Positions 13,189-21,835 of a stretch of 64,000 nucleotides of DNA are shown here, piece by piece. The position numbers and the translations under genes are program-made. The notes beneath the pieces are model-generated. The model saw only the letters and a program-made list of their open reading frames with translations, made no database searches and had not been told where the DNA came from. Source of the stretch: Phenylobacterium deserti (GTDB lineage: Bacteria > Pseudomonadota > Alphaproteobacteria > Caulobacterales > Caulobacteraceae); assembly GCA_945883235.1 (NCBI GenBank), contig CAMCXF010000010.1, positions 36,826-100,825 on the forward strand. Direction: 5' to 3'. The first letter of the stretch is position 1, and each line of letters begins with the position of its first letter.

Positions 13189-13284
13189 CGTCACTCTGCT
13201 TGCTACGGAGGCCAAGCCCGGCTTTGATGCTTCCGGCGAGACGCGGAAATCGCGCCGCCTGAAGGCGTTGGGAGGCCTGCCGGA

Positions 13285-15531
13285 ATGACGGCTTATACGG
13301 GCACGCGGATTGTCGATTTCAGCCAGGGAATGGTGGGCCCCATGGCGGCCATGCTGCTGGGCGATTTTGCGGCAGAGATCGTCAAGGTCGAACCGCGGTC
13401 CGGCGATCGGTTGCAAACTCATCCTGGCTATCAGGCGTGGAACCGCAATAAACATGTCGTGACGCTTGATCTGGAAACACCAGACGGCATGGCGGCGGCC
13501 CGGACGCTGATTGCGGGCGCGGATGTCGCCCTGTTTGACTTCGGCCCGACCCGGATGAAAGCCCTGGGTCTGGACGCGGAAGCCCTGAACGCGGCGCATC
13601 CGACACTGATCCATGCCTGGATGCCGCCGTACGGAACCACAGGGCGCTGGAGCGACCTGCCGGGACATCACAGCCTGCTGGCGGCGTTGACGGCGATGCC
13701 GTTTCGTCAGGGGGCATGGGGCGATACGCCGGTCCATATGGTCCTGCCGATCGCGCACTCATCACAGGCCGTGTTGGGGGCTACTGCCATCGGCGCCGCG
13801 TTATTCGAGCGGTCGAAAAGCGGCGTCGGGCAAGCGGTCACGGTCAGCGGCCTGCACGGCTCCGCGGAATGCGCGCCGCCGATGCGGTTCGAGTTGATCG
13901 AGCCGCTGCCGCGCGGCATCCCACCGGGGTCTAACCCGCGCTACCGCCTGTACAAGTGCGCCGACGGCGAGTGGTTCTTTCTGGGTACCTTGTTCACCAA
14001 CTTCTATCGTAAGGCGTTTGAGGCGCTGGAGCTTGGCGACCTGTTCGAGGTGCTTGAACAGGACATGCTGGGGGCACGCGAGATGCTGATCGGCATCTTT
14101 GAAACACGACCACGCGAGGAATGGCTGGAGTTGCTGAAGGCCCATGATGTGCCGTGCGGCCCGGTGCGCCGGGGCGACGCCTGGCTGGGCGGCGCTGTGG
14201 TCGCCGAGGCCAGAATGCGGCTGGCGTTTGATCACCCAACGCTGGGAGAGGTAGCCATGCCGGCACCGCCCGCCCGGCTGAGTGCGACGCCCGCGCGGGT
14301 CACCGGACTACCGAAACCGATGTCTACGCCGCCGTCCTGGCCCGCTAAGACCGTCGGGTCAGAGCGACCCGCGTCCCATGCCGCGCCGCTGGCCGGCATC
14401 AAGGTGCTGAACTTGGGAACTGTGATCGCGGGGGCCTATGCCGGGACCATCCTGGCCAATCTGGGTGCCGAGGTGATCAAGATCGAGGGGCCGGAGGCGG
14501 ACCCATTCCGATCGGATGGTTCGCAATTCCTGGTCTACAATCGTGGCGTACGGGGCCTGGGGTTGGACCTGAAGCAACCTGCTGCCCGCGACGTGTTCCT
14601 GGACATGGTGCGTTCAGCCGACGTGGTGATAGACAACTATCGCCTGGGGGTCCGCAACCGGCTGGGCATTGGTTACGCTACATTGAAGGCGATCAACCCG
14701 CGGATCATCTCCTGCTCGATCAACGCCTACGGCGACACTGGCCCCTGGGCCGCTTTGCCGGGCTTCGACCCGCTGATGCAGTCCGAGGGCGGGATGATGG
14801 CGGCTCAGGGTGGTGACGACGATCCGATTCTGTATTCAATTGCCGTGAACGATATCGCCACGGCTGCGGTCGTGAGTGCGTCCGTGGTTGCGGCGTTGAA
14901 TGCGCGGGAGGCTACGGGGGAGGGGCAGGAAATTGTATCCAGCCTGCTAGCCCAGAGCCTGCTCTACCAACTGGGTGAAATGGTCGACTATGCCGGCCGT
15001 CCGCCGAATGACAAAGGCGGCCGTGATTGCCTTGGGTTGCGGGCACTCTACCGATACTACCCCTGCGCCGATGGCTGGATCGCGCTGGCCTGCGACAGCG
15101 AGGCAGAGGCGGCGGCTGTCGGGCTGGTGTTGGGGGTTGAACTCGGTGCGTCGCCACTAACAGCGACGCGCGATGGGGAACTCGCCGTTCGGATCGAGAT
15201 GGCGTTGGCCCCGCGCGCCCGCGACGAGACGATTGACGCCCTGCTGGCGGCGGGCGCGGTGACCACGCCGGTCCGGCGCTTCGATGAGGTATTGCAGGAC
15301 CCCTGGCTCTGGGAGAACGGCCATATGGCGCCCTGGGTGCATCCACGCCTCGGGCCTGCGGTCAGCGCACGGACCTATGCCGACTTCAGCCGGACGCCCG
15401 GTGGGTTCACCTTGCCGACACCGGACCTGGGTGAGCATACCCGCGAGGTGCTGACGCAATGCGGCGTTTCCGAAGACCGGATTGCCAAACTGCTGTCGAC
15501 TGGCGCAGCGTTCGAACCTTTGAAGGGATGA
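13285..15531 (+). CDS. Fused tandem CaiB/BaiF (class III) CoA-transferase
   Basis: 748 aa with two CoA-transferase N-terminal motifs: GTRIVDFSQGMVGPMAAMLLGDFAAEIVKVEPRSGD and GIKVLNLGTVIAGAYAGTILANLGAEVIKIEGP. Confidence 0.88.
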   Translation: MTAYTGTRIVDFSQGMVGPMAAMLLGDFAAEIVKVEPRSGDRLQTHPGYQAWNRNKHVVTLDLETPDGMAAARTLIAGADVALFDFGPTRMKALGLDAEALNAAHPTLIHAWMPPYGTTGRWSDLPGHHSLLAALTAMPFRQGAWGDTPVHMVLPIAHSSQAVLGATAIGAALFERSKSGVGQAVTVSGLHGSAECAPPMRFELIEPLPRGIPPGSNPRYRLYKCADGEWFFLGTLFTNFYRKAFEALELGDLFEVLEQDMLGAREMLIGIFETRPREEWLELLKAHDVPCGPVRRGDAWLGGAVVAEARMRLAFDHPTLGEVAMPAPPARLSATPARVTGLPKPMSTPPSWPAKTVGSERPASHAAPLAGIKVLNLGTVIAGAYAGTILANLGAEVIKIEGPEADPFRSDGSQFLVYNRGVRGLGLDLKQPAARDVFLDMVRSADVVIDNYRLGVRNRLGIGYATLKAINPRIISCSINAYGDTGPWAALPGFDPLMQSEGGMMAAQGGDDDPILYSIAVNDIATAAVVSASVVAALNAREATGEGQEIVSSLLAQSLLYQLGEMVDYAGRPPNDKGGRDCLGLRALYRYYPCADGWIALACDSEAEAAAVGLVLGVELGASPLTATRDGELAVRIEMALAPRARDETIDALLAAGAVTTPVRRFDEVLQDPWLWENGHMAPWVHPRLGPAVSARTYADFSRTPGGFTLPTPDLGEHTREVLTQCGVSEDRIAKLLSTGAAFEPLKG

Positions 15532-15591
15532 TCTGGAGAGATTGCCGAAGGTGATCTCGCATCGGGCGCGCGGTCGTCGTATATCACCACA

Positions 15592-16014
15592 ATGATTGGA
15601 AAACTGAACCACGTGGGCGTCGCCACGCCCTCAATAGAAAAGTCCGTCGAGATCTATCGCGACCTGCTGGGTGCCACTTCGATCGGCGAGAAGTTCGCGC
15701 TACCAGAACAGGGAGTATGGGTCTGCTTCGTGGATGTGCCCAACAGCCAGATCGAGTTGATCGAACCCTACGGCGACAATTCCCCGATCACGGCCTTTCT
15801 GGCCAAGAACCCGGCGGGCGGGCAGCACCACATCTGCTTCGAAGTGCCGGACATCATCGCAGCCCGGGACGATATGGTCGCCAAAGGCGCGACGGTGCTC
15901 AACAACGGAGTGCCCAGGATCGGGGCGCATAAGGTGCCGGTGATATTCGTGCACCCAAAAAACATGGGCGGCGTCCTGGTTGAACTCATGGAAACCCCGA
16001 AAGGCGCGCACTGA
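15592..16014 (+). CDS. mce: Methylmalonyl-CoA epimerase
   Basis: VOC/glyoxalase fold: LNHVGVATPSIEKSVEIYRDLLGA, GGQHHICFEVPDI, LVELMETPKG. Confidence 0.9.
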   Translation: MIGKLNHVGVATPSIEKSVEIYRDLLGATSIGEKFALPEQGVWVCFVDVPNSQIELIEPYGDNSPITAFLAKNPAGGQHHICFEVPDIIAARDDMVAKGATVLNNGVPRIGAHKVPVIFVHPKNMGGVLVELMETPKGAH

Positions 16015-16274
16015 TGAGTCTTTTTACCTCGTGCGCGATCTTCCTTACGGTCTGGTGGACAGTCCTGTTTTGCGTGCTGCCTTTTGGCACCACCACACAC
16101 GCCGAGGCCGGGATCGACAAGGGTGACGGGGGTGATCCAGGTGCGCCGGTAGACCCCAAGATCAAGCAGAAATTTCTCACCACGACATGGATCTCTGCTC
16201 TGGTGTTCGCTGGCATCTACGCAGTTGTCTATTTCGGGCTGATCCCACTGCCACGCGTCCCAACCGGGGTCTGA
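16014..16274 (+). CDS. DUF1467-type small membrane protein
   Basis: Two TM segments; FLTVWWTVLFCVLPFGTTTHAEAG followed by KFLTTTWISALVFAGIYAVVYFGLI. Confidence 0.8.
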   Translation: MSLFTSCAIFLTVWWTVLFCVLPFGTTTHAEAGIDKGDGGDPGAPVDPKIKQKFLTTTWISALVFAGIYAVVYFGLIPLPRVPTGV

Positions 16275-16373
16275 CAGATCCGACCAGCGGTTCCTGCGAT
16301 GGCCACATCGTTGCCAAGGTCTTCGTGCCAAGGGTATCAGGGCCGTCCCAACTGACCCGAGAGTATTCGACCC

Positions 16374-17690
16374 ATGCGCCTTTCGCGATACTTCATGCCG
16401 ACCCTGCGCGAGGCGCCTTCGGATGCGCAGATCGTTTCGCATCAGCTGATGCTGCGCGCGGGCATGATCCGACAGGAAGCGGCGGGCATTTATGCCTGGT
16501 TGCCGCTGGGACTGAAGGTGCTGAAAAAGATCGAGCAGATCGTGCGCGAGGAGATGAACCGCGCGGGCGCCGTCGAAATCCTGATGCCGACGCTGCAGCT
16601 GGCCGATCTGTGGCGCGAGAGCGGGCGCTATGACGACTATGGCGAGGAGATGCTGCGCATCAAGGATCGCCACGACCGCGACCTGTTGTACGGGCCCACG
16701 GCGGAAGAGGTCGTCACCGATATTTTTCGGGGTTACGTCAAATCCTACAAGGATCTGCCGCTCAATCTTTACAATATCCAGTGGAAGTTCCGCGATGAGC
16801 GTCGGCCCCGGTTCGGGGTGATGCGCGGTCGCGAGTTCCTGATGAAGGATGCCTACTCGTTTGACCTCGATGAGGCCGCGGCGCGGCGGTCGTACAACCG
16901 GATGTTCCTGGCCTATCTCAACGTCTATGCGCGGCTGGGGCTGAAGGCGATTCCGGTGAAGGCTGATCCCGGCCCGATTGGCGGCGATCTCAGCCACGAG
17001 TTCATGATCCTGGCGGACACTGGCGAGAGCCAGGTCTTCGCGCACCGCGATCTGGTGGAAATGGGCGCGCCGGGCCCCGATCTCGATTGGCAGGGCGATC
17101 TAGAGGCCGAAGTCAGCCGCCGGACCAGCCTCTATGCGGCCTCCGACGAAATGCACGACATCGCCCGCTTTGAAGCCATGCCGGCTGACAAGCAGATGAC
17201 GGCGCGCGGCATCGAGGTCGGCCACATCTTCTATTTCGGCACGAAGTATTCGGCGCCGATGAAAGCCAATGTCACGGGTCCCGACGGTAAGGACACGCCG
17301 GTGCAGATGGGCTCCTATGGCGTTGGGGTGTCGCGTCTGGTGGCGGCGATCATCGAGGCCAGCCATGATGCGGGCGGCATCATCTGGCCCGACAGCGTGG
17401 CCCCGTTCGGCGCCGCGGTACTGAACCTGCGAGCGGGCGACGCGGCGTGTGATGCCGCCTGCGAGAGCGCCTATGCTGCGCTGATCGCGGCCGGCAAGGA
17501 TCCGCTCTACGACGACCGCGATGAGCGCCCCGGTGCCAAGTTTGCGGCGACCGATCTGGTGGGTATCCCCTGGCAGCTGGTGATCGGCCCCAAGAGCCTA
17601 GCCGACGGCGTCGTGGAGCTGAAGCGCCGCGCGACCAGCGAGCGCCAGACGCTGCCGCTGGATGCCGCGCTGCAAGCGATCATCGGATGA
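16374..17690 (+). CDS. proS: Prolyl-tRNA synthetase (short form)
   Basis: [65 protein letters not shown]; class II aaRS, 438 aa. Confidence 0.94.
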   Translation: MRLSRYFMPTLREAPSDAQIVSHQLMLRAGMIRQEAAGIYAWLPLGLKVLKKIEQIVREEMNRAGAVEILMPTLQLADLWRESGRYDDYGEEMLRIKDRHDRDLLYGPTAEEVVTDIFRGYVKSYKDLPLNLYNIQWKFRDERRPRFGVMRGREFLMKDAYSFDLDEAAARRSYNRMFLAYLNVYARLGLKAIPVKADPGPIGGDLSHEFMILADTGESQVFAHRDLVEMGAPGPDLDWQGDLEAEVSRRTSLYAASDEMHDIARFEAMPADKQMTARGIEVGHIFYFGTKYSAPMKANVTGPDGKDTPVQMGSYGVGVSRLVAAIIEASHDAGGIIWPDSVAPFGAAVLNLRAGDAACDAACESAYAALIAAGKDPLYDDRDERPGAKFAATDLVGIPWQLVIGPKSLADGVVELKRRATSERQTLPLDAALQAIIG

Positions 17691-18982
17691 GCGAGGCCGC
17701 CCGCGGTCTCGCCGGGCGCGCGCGGCCGTTCGGCCTGTGGGAGCGGATGCTGGCCATCCGTTATCTGCGCGCCAGACGTAGCCAGGGCGGGGTTGGGCTG
17801 ATCTCGGTGATCTCGTTCATCGGCATCACCCTGGCGGTTGCGACCCTGATCATCGTCATGTCGGTGATGAACGGGTTCCGGTCGGAACTGCTGAGCCGCA
17901 TCCTGGGCTTTCAGGGTCATGTCTATGTGACCGGCGGGGTACTGGATGGTCCGGCGCGGGATCTCGCGGCGGCGCGGATCCTGAAGGTGCCAGGCGTCAT
18001 TCAGGCTGCGCCGATCATCGAGGCCCAGGCCATCGCCGTCGGGCCCAGCCAGATCACCGGGGCACTGGTGCGCGGCATCCGACCGTCGGACCTGCGCGGC
18101 ACCACGCTGGTGTCCGGCAACATCACCAAGGGTGACCTGAAGGGCTTCGGGGTCGGCGACTATGGCGGCGACGTTGTCGTGGTCGGCGAGCGGCTGGCCC
18201 AGACCCTGGGCGTGGCGCCTGGCGACACGGTGTCGCTGATCTCGCCCTCGGGCGGCGCGACCGCGTTTGGCGGCACGCCGCTGCAGAAGGCCTATACAGT
18301 CGGTGCCACTTTCAGCGTCGGTATGAGCCAGTATGATCAGGCCTACATCTATATGCCGCTCAGCCAGGCGCAGCTGTTCTTCGGCCGCGAGGATACAGCC
18401 GATGCTATCGAGGTGCGGGTCGCCGACCCGGACAACGCCGCGAAGATGAAGGCGGCGATCAACACCGCAGCCGGCCCCGCCGCCCTGGTCACCGACTGGG
18501 CGCAGCGGGATTCGTCCTACTGGGGTGCCCTGCAGGTCGAGCGCGTGGTGATGCGGCTGATCCTGATGCTGCTGGTGGCCATCGCGGCGATGAACATCAT
18601 CTCCGGCCTGGTCATGCTGGTGAAGAACAAGGGCCGGGATATCGCCATCCTGCGCACCATCGGGGCAGGGCAGGGCTCGATCCTCAGGATTTTCTTCATG
18701 GCCGGGGCCAGCGTTGGCGTGCTGGGCACCCTGGCGGGCCTGACCATCGGCTCGCTGTTCTGCGTCTATATCGGTCCGATCCAGGGGGCGGTGGAATGGG
18801 TGACGGGGCAGGCGGTGTTCTCCTCGGATGTCTATTATCTGTCGCGGGTGCCGGCCAAGGTGGACTGGGCCGAGGTGGGCGTCATCGTCAGCTGGGCGCT
18901 GGGGATGAGCTTCCTGGCCACCCTGCCGCCGGCCCTCAGGGCCTCGAAAATCGATCCGGTCGAGGCGCTGCGTTATGAGTGA
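17687..18982 (+). CDS. lolC: Lipoprotein-releasing ABC transporter permease
   Basis: LolC/E-type MacB_PCD permease: [38 protein letters not shown]; next to lolD. Confidence 0.88.
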   Translation: MSEAARGLAGRARPFGLWERMLAIRYLRARRSQGGVGLISVISFIGITLAVATLIIVMSVMNGFRSELLSRILGFQGHVYVTGGVLDGPARDLAAARILKVPGVIQAAPIIEAQAIAVGPSQITGALVRGIRPSDLRGTTLVSGNITKGDLKGFGVGDYGGDVVVVGERLAQTLGVAPGDTVSLISPSGGATAFGGTPLQKAYTVGATFSVGMSQYDQAYIYMPLSQAQLFFGREDTADAIEVRVADPDNAAKMKAAINTAAGPAALVTDWAQRDSSYWGALQVERVVMRLILMLLVAIAAMNIISGLVMLVKNKGRDIAILRTIGAGQGSILRIFFMAGASVGVLGTLAGLTIGSLFCVYIGPIQGAVEWVTGQAVFSSDVYYLSRVPAKVDWAEVGVIVSWALGMSFLATLPPALRASKIDPVEALRYE

Positions 18983-19664
18983 TCCGGTGCTGTCGATCAG
19001 GGGTCTTGAGAGGACCTATGTGACTGCTGCGGGCTCGCTCAGCGTGCTGAAGGGCGTCGACCTGGATGTGCAGCCGGGCGAGATTGTCGGCCTGATCGGG
19101 CCGTCGGGCTCGGGTAAGTCCAGCTTGCTGCATGCGGCCGGGTTGCTGGAGCATCCGGATGCCGGGCAGATCACCATCCAGGGCGTTGATTGCTCCAACC
19201 TGGGCGAGCGGGCCCGCACCCAGGTGCGGCTCTCGACCATCGGGTTCGTCTACCAGTTCCATCACCTGCTGCCGGAGTTCTCGGCGCTTGATAATGTGGC
19301 CCTGCCCAGAATGATCGCCGGCGAGGATCGCAAGGCCGCCACAGCCCGAGCGGTGGAACTGCTGGCGGGGCTGGGCCTGAAGGACCGCGTCCATCACGAG
19401 CCGGCCCAGTTGTCCGGCGGCGAGCAACAGCGTGTGGCGGTGGCCCGCGCCCTGGCCAATTCTCCACGCCTGTTGCTGGCCGACGAGCCAACGGGGAACC
19501 TGGATCCGGCGACGTCGACAGCCGTGTTCGACAGCCTCTATGCGTTGGCGCGCAAGGAGGGTGTGGCGGCGCTGGTGGCGACGCACAATCTGGCGCTGGC
19601 CGGGCACATGGACCGGGTGTTTGCGCTGCACGATGGCAAGCTGGAGGTCTGGACGGGGGGTTAG
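18975..19664 (+). CDS. lolD: Lipoprotein-releasing system ATP-binding protein
   Basis: Walker [10 protein letters not shown], signature [15 protein letters not shown], Walker [13 protein letters not shown]. Confidence 0.94.
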   Translation: MSDPVLSIRGLERTYVTAAGSLSVLKGVDLDVQPGEIVGLIGPSGSGKSSLLHAAGLLEHPDAGQITIQGVDCSNLGERARTQVRLSTIGFVYQFHHLLPEFSALDNVALPRMIAGEDRKAATARAVELLAGLGLKDRVHHEPAQLSGGEQQRVAVARALANSPRLLLADEPTGNLDPATSTAVFDSLYALARKEGVAALVATHNLALAGHMDRVFALHDGKLEVWTGG

Positions 19665-19683
19665 GGCGCCGGGCGAGGCAGCT

Positions 19684-20256
19684 CTACCCCGAGGGACCCC
19701 ATGTGCGGCCACGCCGTCGCGGTGGTTCCGGTTCTGGGACTGGGGCCTGTAGCGCGTTGATCTTGGCGATGAGCAGGGCCGTCTGGCGCAGTTCCTCGAC
19801 CTGGGTCGCGAAATCACCGTCGGGGTCGATTGAGGTTGCGGCACCGGTGACCGCGTCGCTGAGCGCGGCGATATGGCGAACCAAGGTGCGCAAAGTATCT
19901 TCCGTATCGGCGGAGGTTTCACAGTCGGCTTCGTATTCGGCGTGGAAGGTGGCGCTGGCCGCATTTTCGATACGTGCGATGCCCTTTGCGCGGACGTCGT
20001 CGCGAACCTTCTGTACATCAGCCTCGACCTCGCGTGAGGCGCGGCGGTGCTCACGGACCACGCGGCTTTCGAAGCTCATGCAGAGACGCACACCGCGATA
20101 AAGTTTCTCCACCGTCAGCGCGGCGGCCTGCACCGCCTCGGGCTCGACTGCCGCTTCGGCCTGGACAAATACCCGCTCAGCCAGCGCGGTGAGGCGCTCG
20201 CTCATATGGCGGGCCGAGGCGGCCTGGCGGACGGCGATTTCGTCGGGATCGAACAT
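19684..20256 (-). CDS. Hypothetical helical/coiled-coil protein, candidate SOS-regulated gene
   Basis: MFDPDEIAVRQAASARHMSERLTALAERVFVQAEAAVEPEAVQ...; exact GTTC-N7-GTTC operator 11 bp upstream of the start and a TTGACA -35 beyond it; weak RBS, so the start is provisional. Confidence 0.65.
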   Translation of the reverse strand: MFDPDEIAVRQAASARHMSERLTALAERVFVQAEAAVEPEAVQAAALTVEKLYRGVRLCMSFESRVVREHRRASREVEADVQKVRDDVRAKGIARIENAASATFHAEYEADCETSADTEDTLRTLVRHIAALSDAVTGAATSIDPDGDFATQVEELRQTALLIAKINALQAPVPEPEPPRRRGRTWGPSG

Positions 20257-20266
20257 CGGGGGAAGA

Positions 20267-20281
20267 GAACATAACAAGAAC
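20267..20281 (-). promoter_or_regulatory. Putative LexA (SOS) operator GTTC-TTGTTAT-GTTC
   Basis: + strand reads GAACATAACAAGAAC, the alphaproteobacterial GAACN7GAAC consensus; TGTCAA (TTGACA on the minus strand) at 20286-20291. Confidence 0.8.
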
Positions 20282-20723
20282 ATTTTGTCAACCCAATTCT
20301 TTGAACCGGATCTCGCGGACGTCTTGCGGGCGGCGTTCGTGGCAGGCCGGAAGTGTTTTGAACCCCAGAAAACGCAGACAACGCAGAAGGTCGGCGCGCG
20401 ACGCATACCCTCTCCGGTCACCCACCGCGAAGGTGGCCCCCCGTTTTTTTCCGGTGTTGCGAACAACGCTCGAAAGAGGCTGGCGTCCGGTTGTCGAGGG
20501 ACCTGTTCGGACTTTGGGGGTGAACCGCGTCAGAATCTATTGAACACGAACCCACACGAAAAACACTAACAGGGCCGGACCCTGGCGCGACAGGAGCCCG
20601 GTCGGAAGGAGAGGATGGAGGCGTGAATTATGGATAGTGCCCTCCGGATATCCCGTCAGAGGTCGTCCATCCGATTCAAGCCAACGATTGACGTCCTCAC
20701 TTATTGTAACTGCATATCTCTCA

Positions 20724-20990
20724 ATGGAAATCGAGTTCGATCCGGCAAAGCGAGAGCTGACCCTCAAGGATCGCGGGCTTGATTTCCTGGACGCGCCGAG
20801 ACTGTTCGAAGGCCGCTCGCTCGCCGTTGTCGACGACCGGGTGGACTACGCAGATGTCCGCTTCATCAGCTACGGCTCTATCGGCGATACGGCCATCGCC
20901 CTTGTCTGGACGGATCGCGACGGAGTGATGCGGATCATCTCGATGCGCAGGATGCATCAGGAGGAGACCAAACATGTCGGACTGGATTGA
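20724..20990 (+). CDS. brnT: BrnT family ribonuclease toxin
   Basis: MEIEFDPAKRELTLKDRGLDFLDAPRLFEGRSLAVVDDRVDYADVRFISYGSIGDTAIALVWTDRDGVMRIISMRRMHQEE matches the BrnT family pattern. Confidence 0.9.
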   Translation: MEIEFDPAKRELTLKDRGLDFLDAPRLFEGRSLAVVDDRVDYADVRFISYGSIGDTAIALVWTDRDGVMRIISMRRMHQEETKHVGLD

Positions 20991-21237
20991 TCCCGATGAC
21001 GCGCCAATTCTGACGGCGGAAATTGCGGCCCGTGCGGAGATCCGCGAGGGGGGCAAGGTGATCCGCCCCGCCAGGGGAACGCTCACGCGCATGGGACGTC
21101 CGCCGCTGGGTGATGCGGCCAAGAAACAGGTGACGCCGCGTCTGGACAGCGACGTTGTCGCCGCCTTCCGGGCGGGCGGTGCCGGGTGGCAATCGCGCAT
21201 GAATGAGGTGTTGCGCAAGGCTGTGGGATCGCAGTGA
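20974..21237 (+). CDS. brnA: BrnA family antitoxin
   Basis: C-terminal RHH-like RMGRPPLGDAAKKQVTPRLDSDVVAAFRAGGAGWQSRMNEVLRKAV; overlaps brnT 3' end. Confidence 0.9.
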   Translation: MSDWIDPDDAPILTAEIAARAEIREGGKVIRPARGTLTRMGRPPLGDAAKKQVTPRLDSDVVAAFRAGGAGWQSRMNEVLRKAVGSQ

Positions 21238-21387
21238 AGCGGCCGGTGGCGTGGCGGCGCATGACGCGGACGCGAAGGTCGTAGACAAGGGGGATGGTCG
21301 CCCTGCGCGAGACCTGTTGCTATTTTCTCTGTCTCATTTCCGGGGGTATCTCCGGCGCGGGACAATGATCGAAAGTCGCTCGTGACC

Positions 21388-21564
21388 CTACATTCCGCCG
21401 TAGTCCTCCGGCTCGACCCAACAGTCCATGAAGGCGTCAAAGTCAGCGTTGTCGGTGGACAGGGAGTAGCGGGCGACGTTGCTGTGGATCTCGAACATGT
21501 CCTGGGGATCGAGCGCTGGTGCGGGCATTTCGACGACCTTTCCGATCACCGACCGGGGTTGCAT
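21388..21564 (-). CDS. Small hypothetical ORF divergent from the sidA-like gene/dnaE
   Basis: Acidic C-terminus [36 protein letters not shown]; start uncertain (ATG 21564 or 21528, TTG 21650 or 21687); no strong RBS. Confidence 0.45.
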   Translation of the reverse strand: MQPRSVIGKVVEMPAPALDPQDMFEIHSNVARYSLSTDNADFDAFMDCWVEPEDYGGM

Positions 21565-21681
21565 CTGGGGAGGCCGCTGCTTGCCGGCCGCAGTGGGATA
21601 TGGGCGCGCCCTGAGACGCTTTAAAAGTCCGAGGGCCAGGCGAATCAATGTGGCTTGACGACGGGAACAAAAGGAGACTAT

Positions 21682-21696
21682 GAACAAAACCGGAAC
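21682..21696 (+). promoter_or_regulatory. Putative LexA (SOS) operator GAAC-AAAACCG-GAAC
   Basis: Exact GAACN7GAAC; TTGACG -35-like hexamer at 21655-21660; 45 nt before the micro-ORF start at 21742. Confidence 0.8.
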
Positions 21697-21741
21697 GCGT
21701 CCACGGGTTACCCACAGGCGCTCAACAGGAGGATGTTCGCG

Positions 21742-21831
21742 ATGGTTCGTCTGGCCCGGGAATCACTGGCTTTTGCGTCGGTGGCGAGTTTTGTCTGGAT
21801 GGTCTGCACGGTGGCCGGTCTTATGGGCTGA
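21742..21831 (+). CDS. sidA: 29-aa single-TM micro-protein, SidA-like SOS cell-division inhibitor
   Basis: AGGAGG (21727-21732) then 9 nt then [32 protein letters not shown]; one hydrophobic segment; LexA operator upstream; not in the supplied ORF track. Confidence 0.75.
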   Translation: MVRLARESLAFASVASFVWMVCTVAGLMG

Positions 21832-21835
21832 CGCC

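Noticed and set aside
20423-20452. CCACCGCGAAGGTGG + T-run as a confident Rho-independent terminator
   Set aside because: Short stem, C-run between the stem and the T-run, and no clear upstream gene ending there; kept only as part of the orphan block.
20189-20569. Plus-strand ORFs over 20.19-20.57 kb as genes
   Set aside because: No RBS or family resemblance; they traverse the antisense of the SOS-boxed gene, its operator and the repeat block.
21680-21835. Upstream start of the dnaE ORF ([18 protein letters not shown]...) as a real N-terminal extension
   Set aside because: This stretch contains the LexA operator and a well-formed RBS plus micro-ORF in another frame; its translation ([20 protein letters not shown]) does not resemble PolIII alpha. 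A downstream start is preferred.
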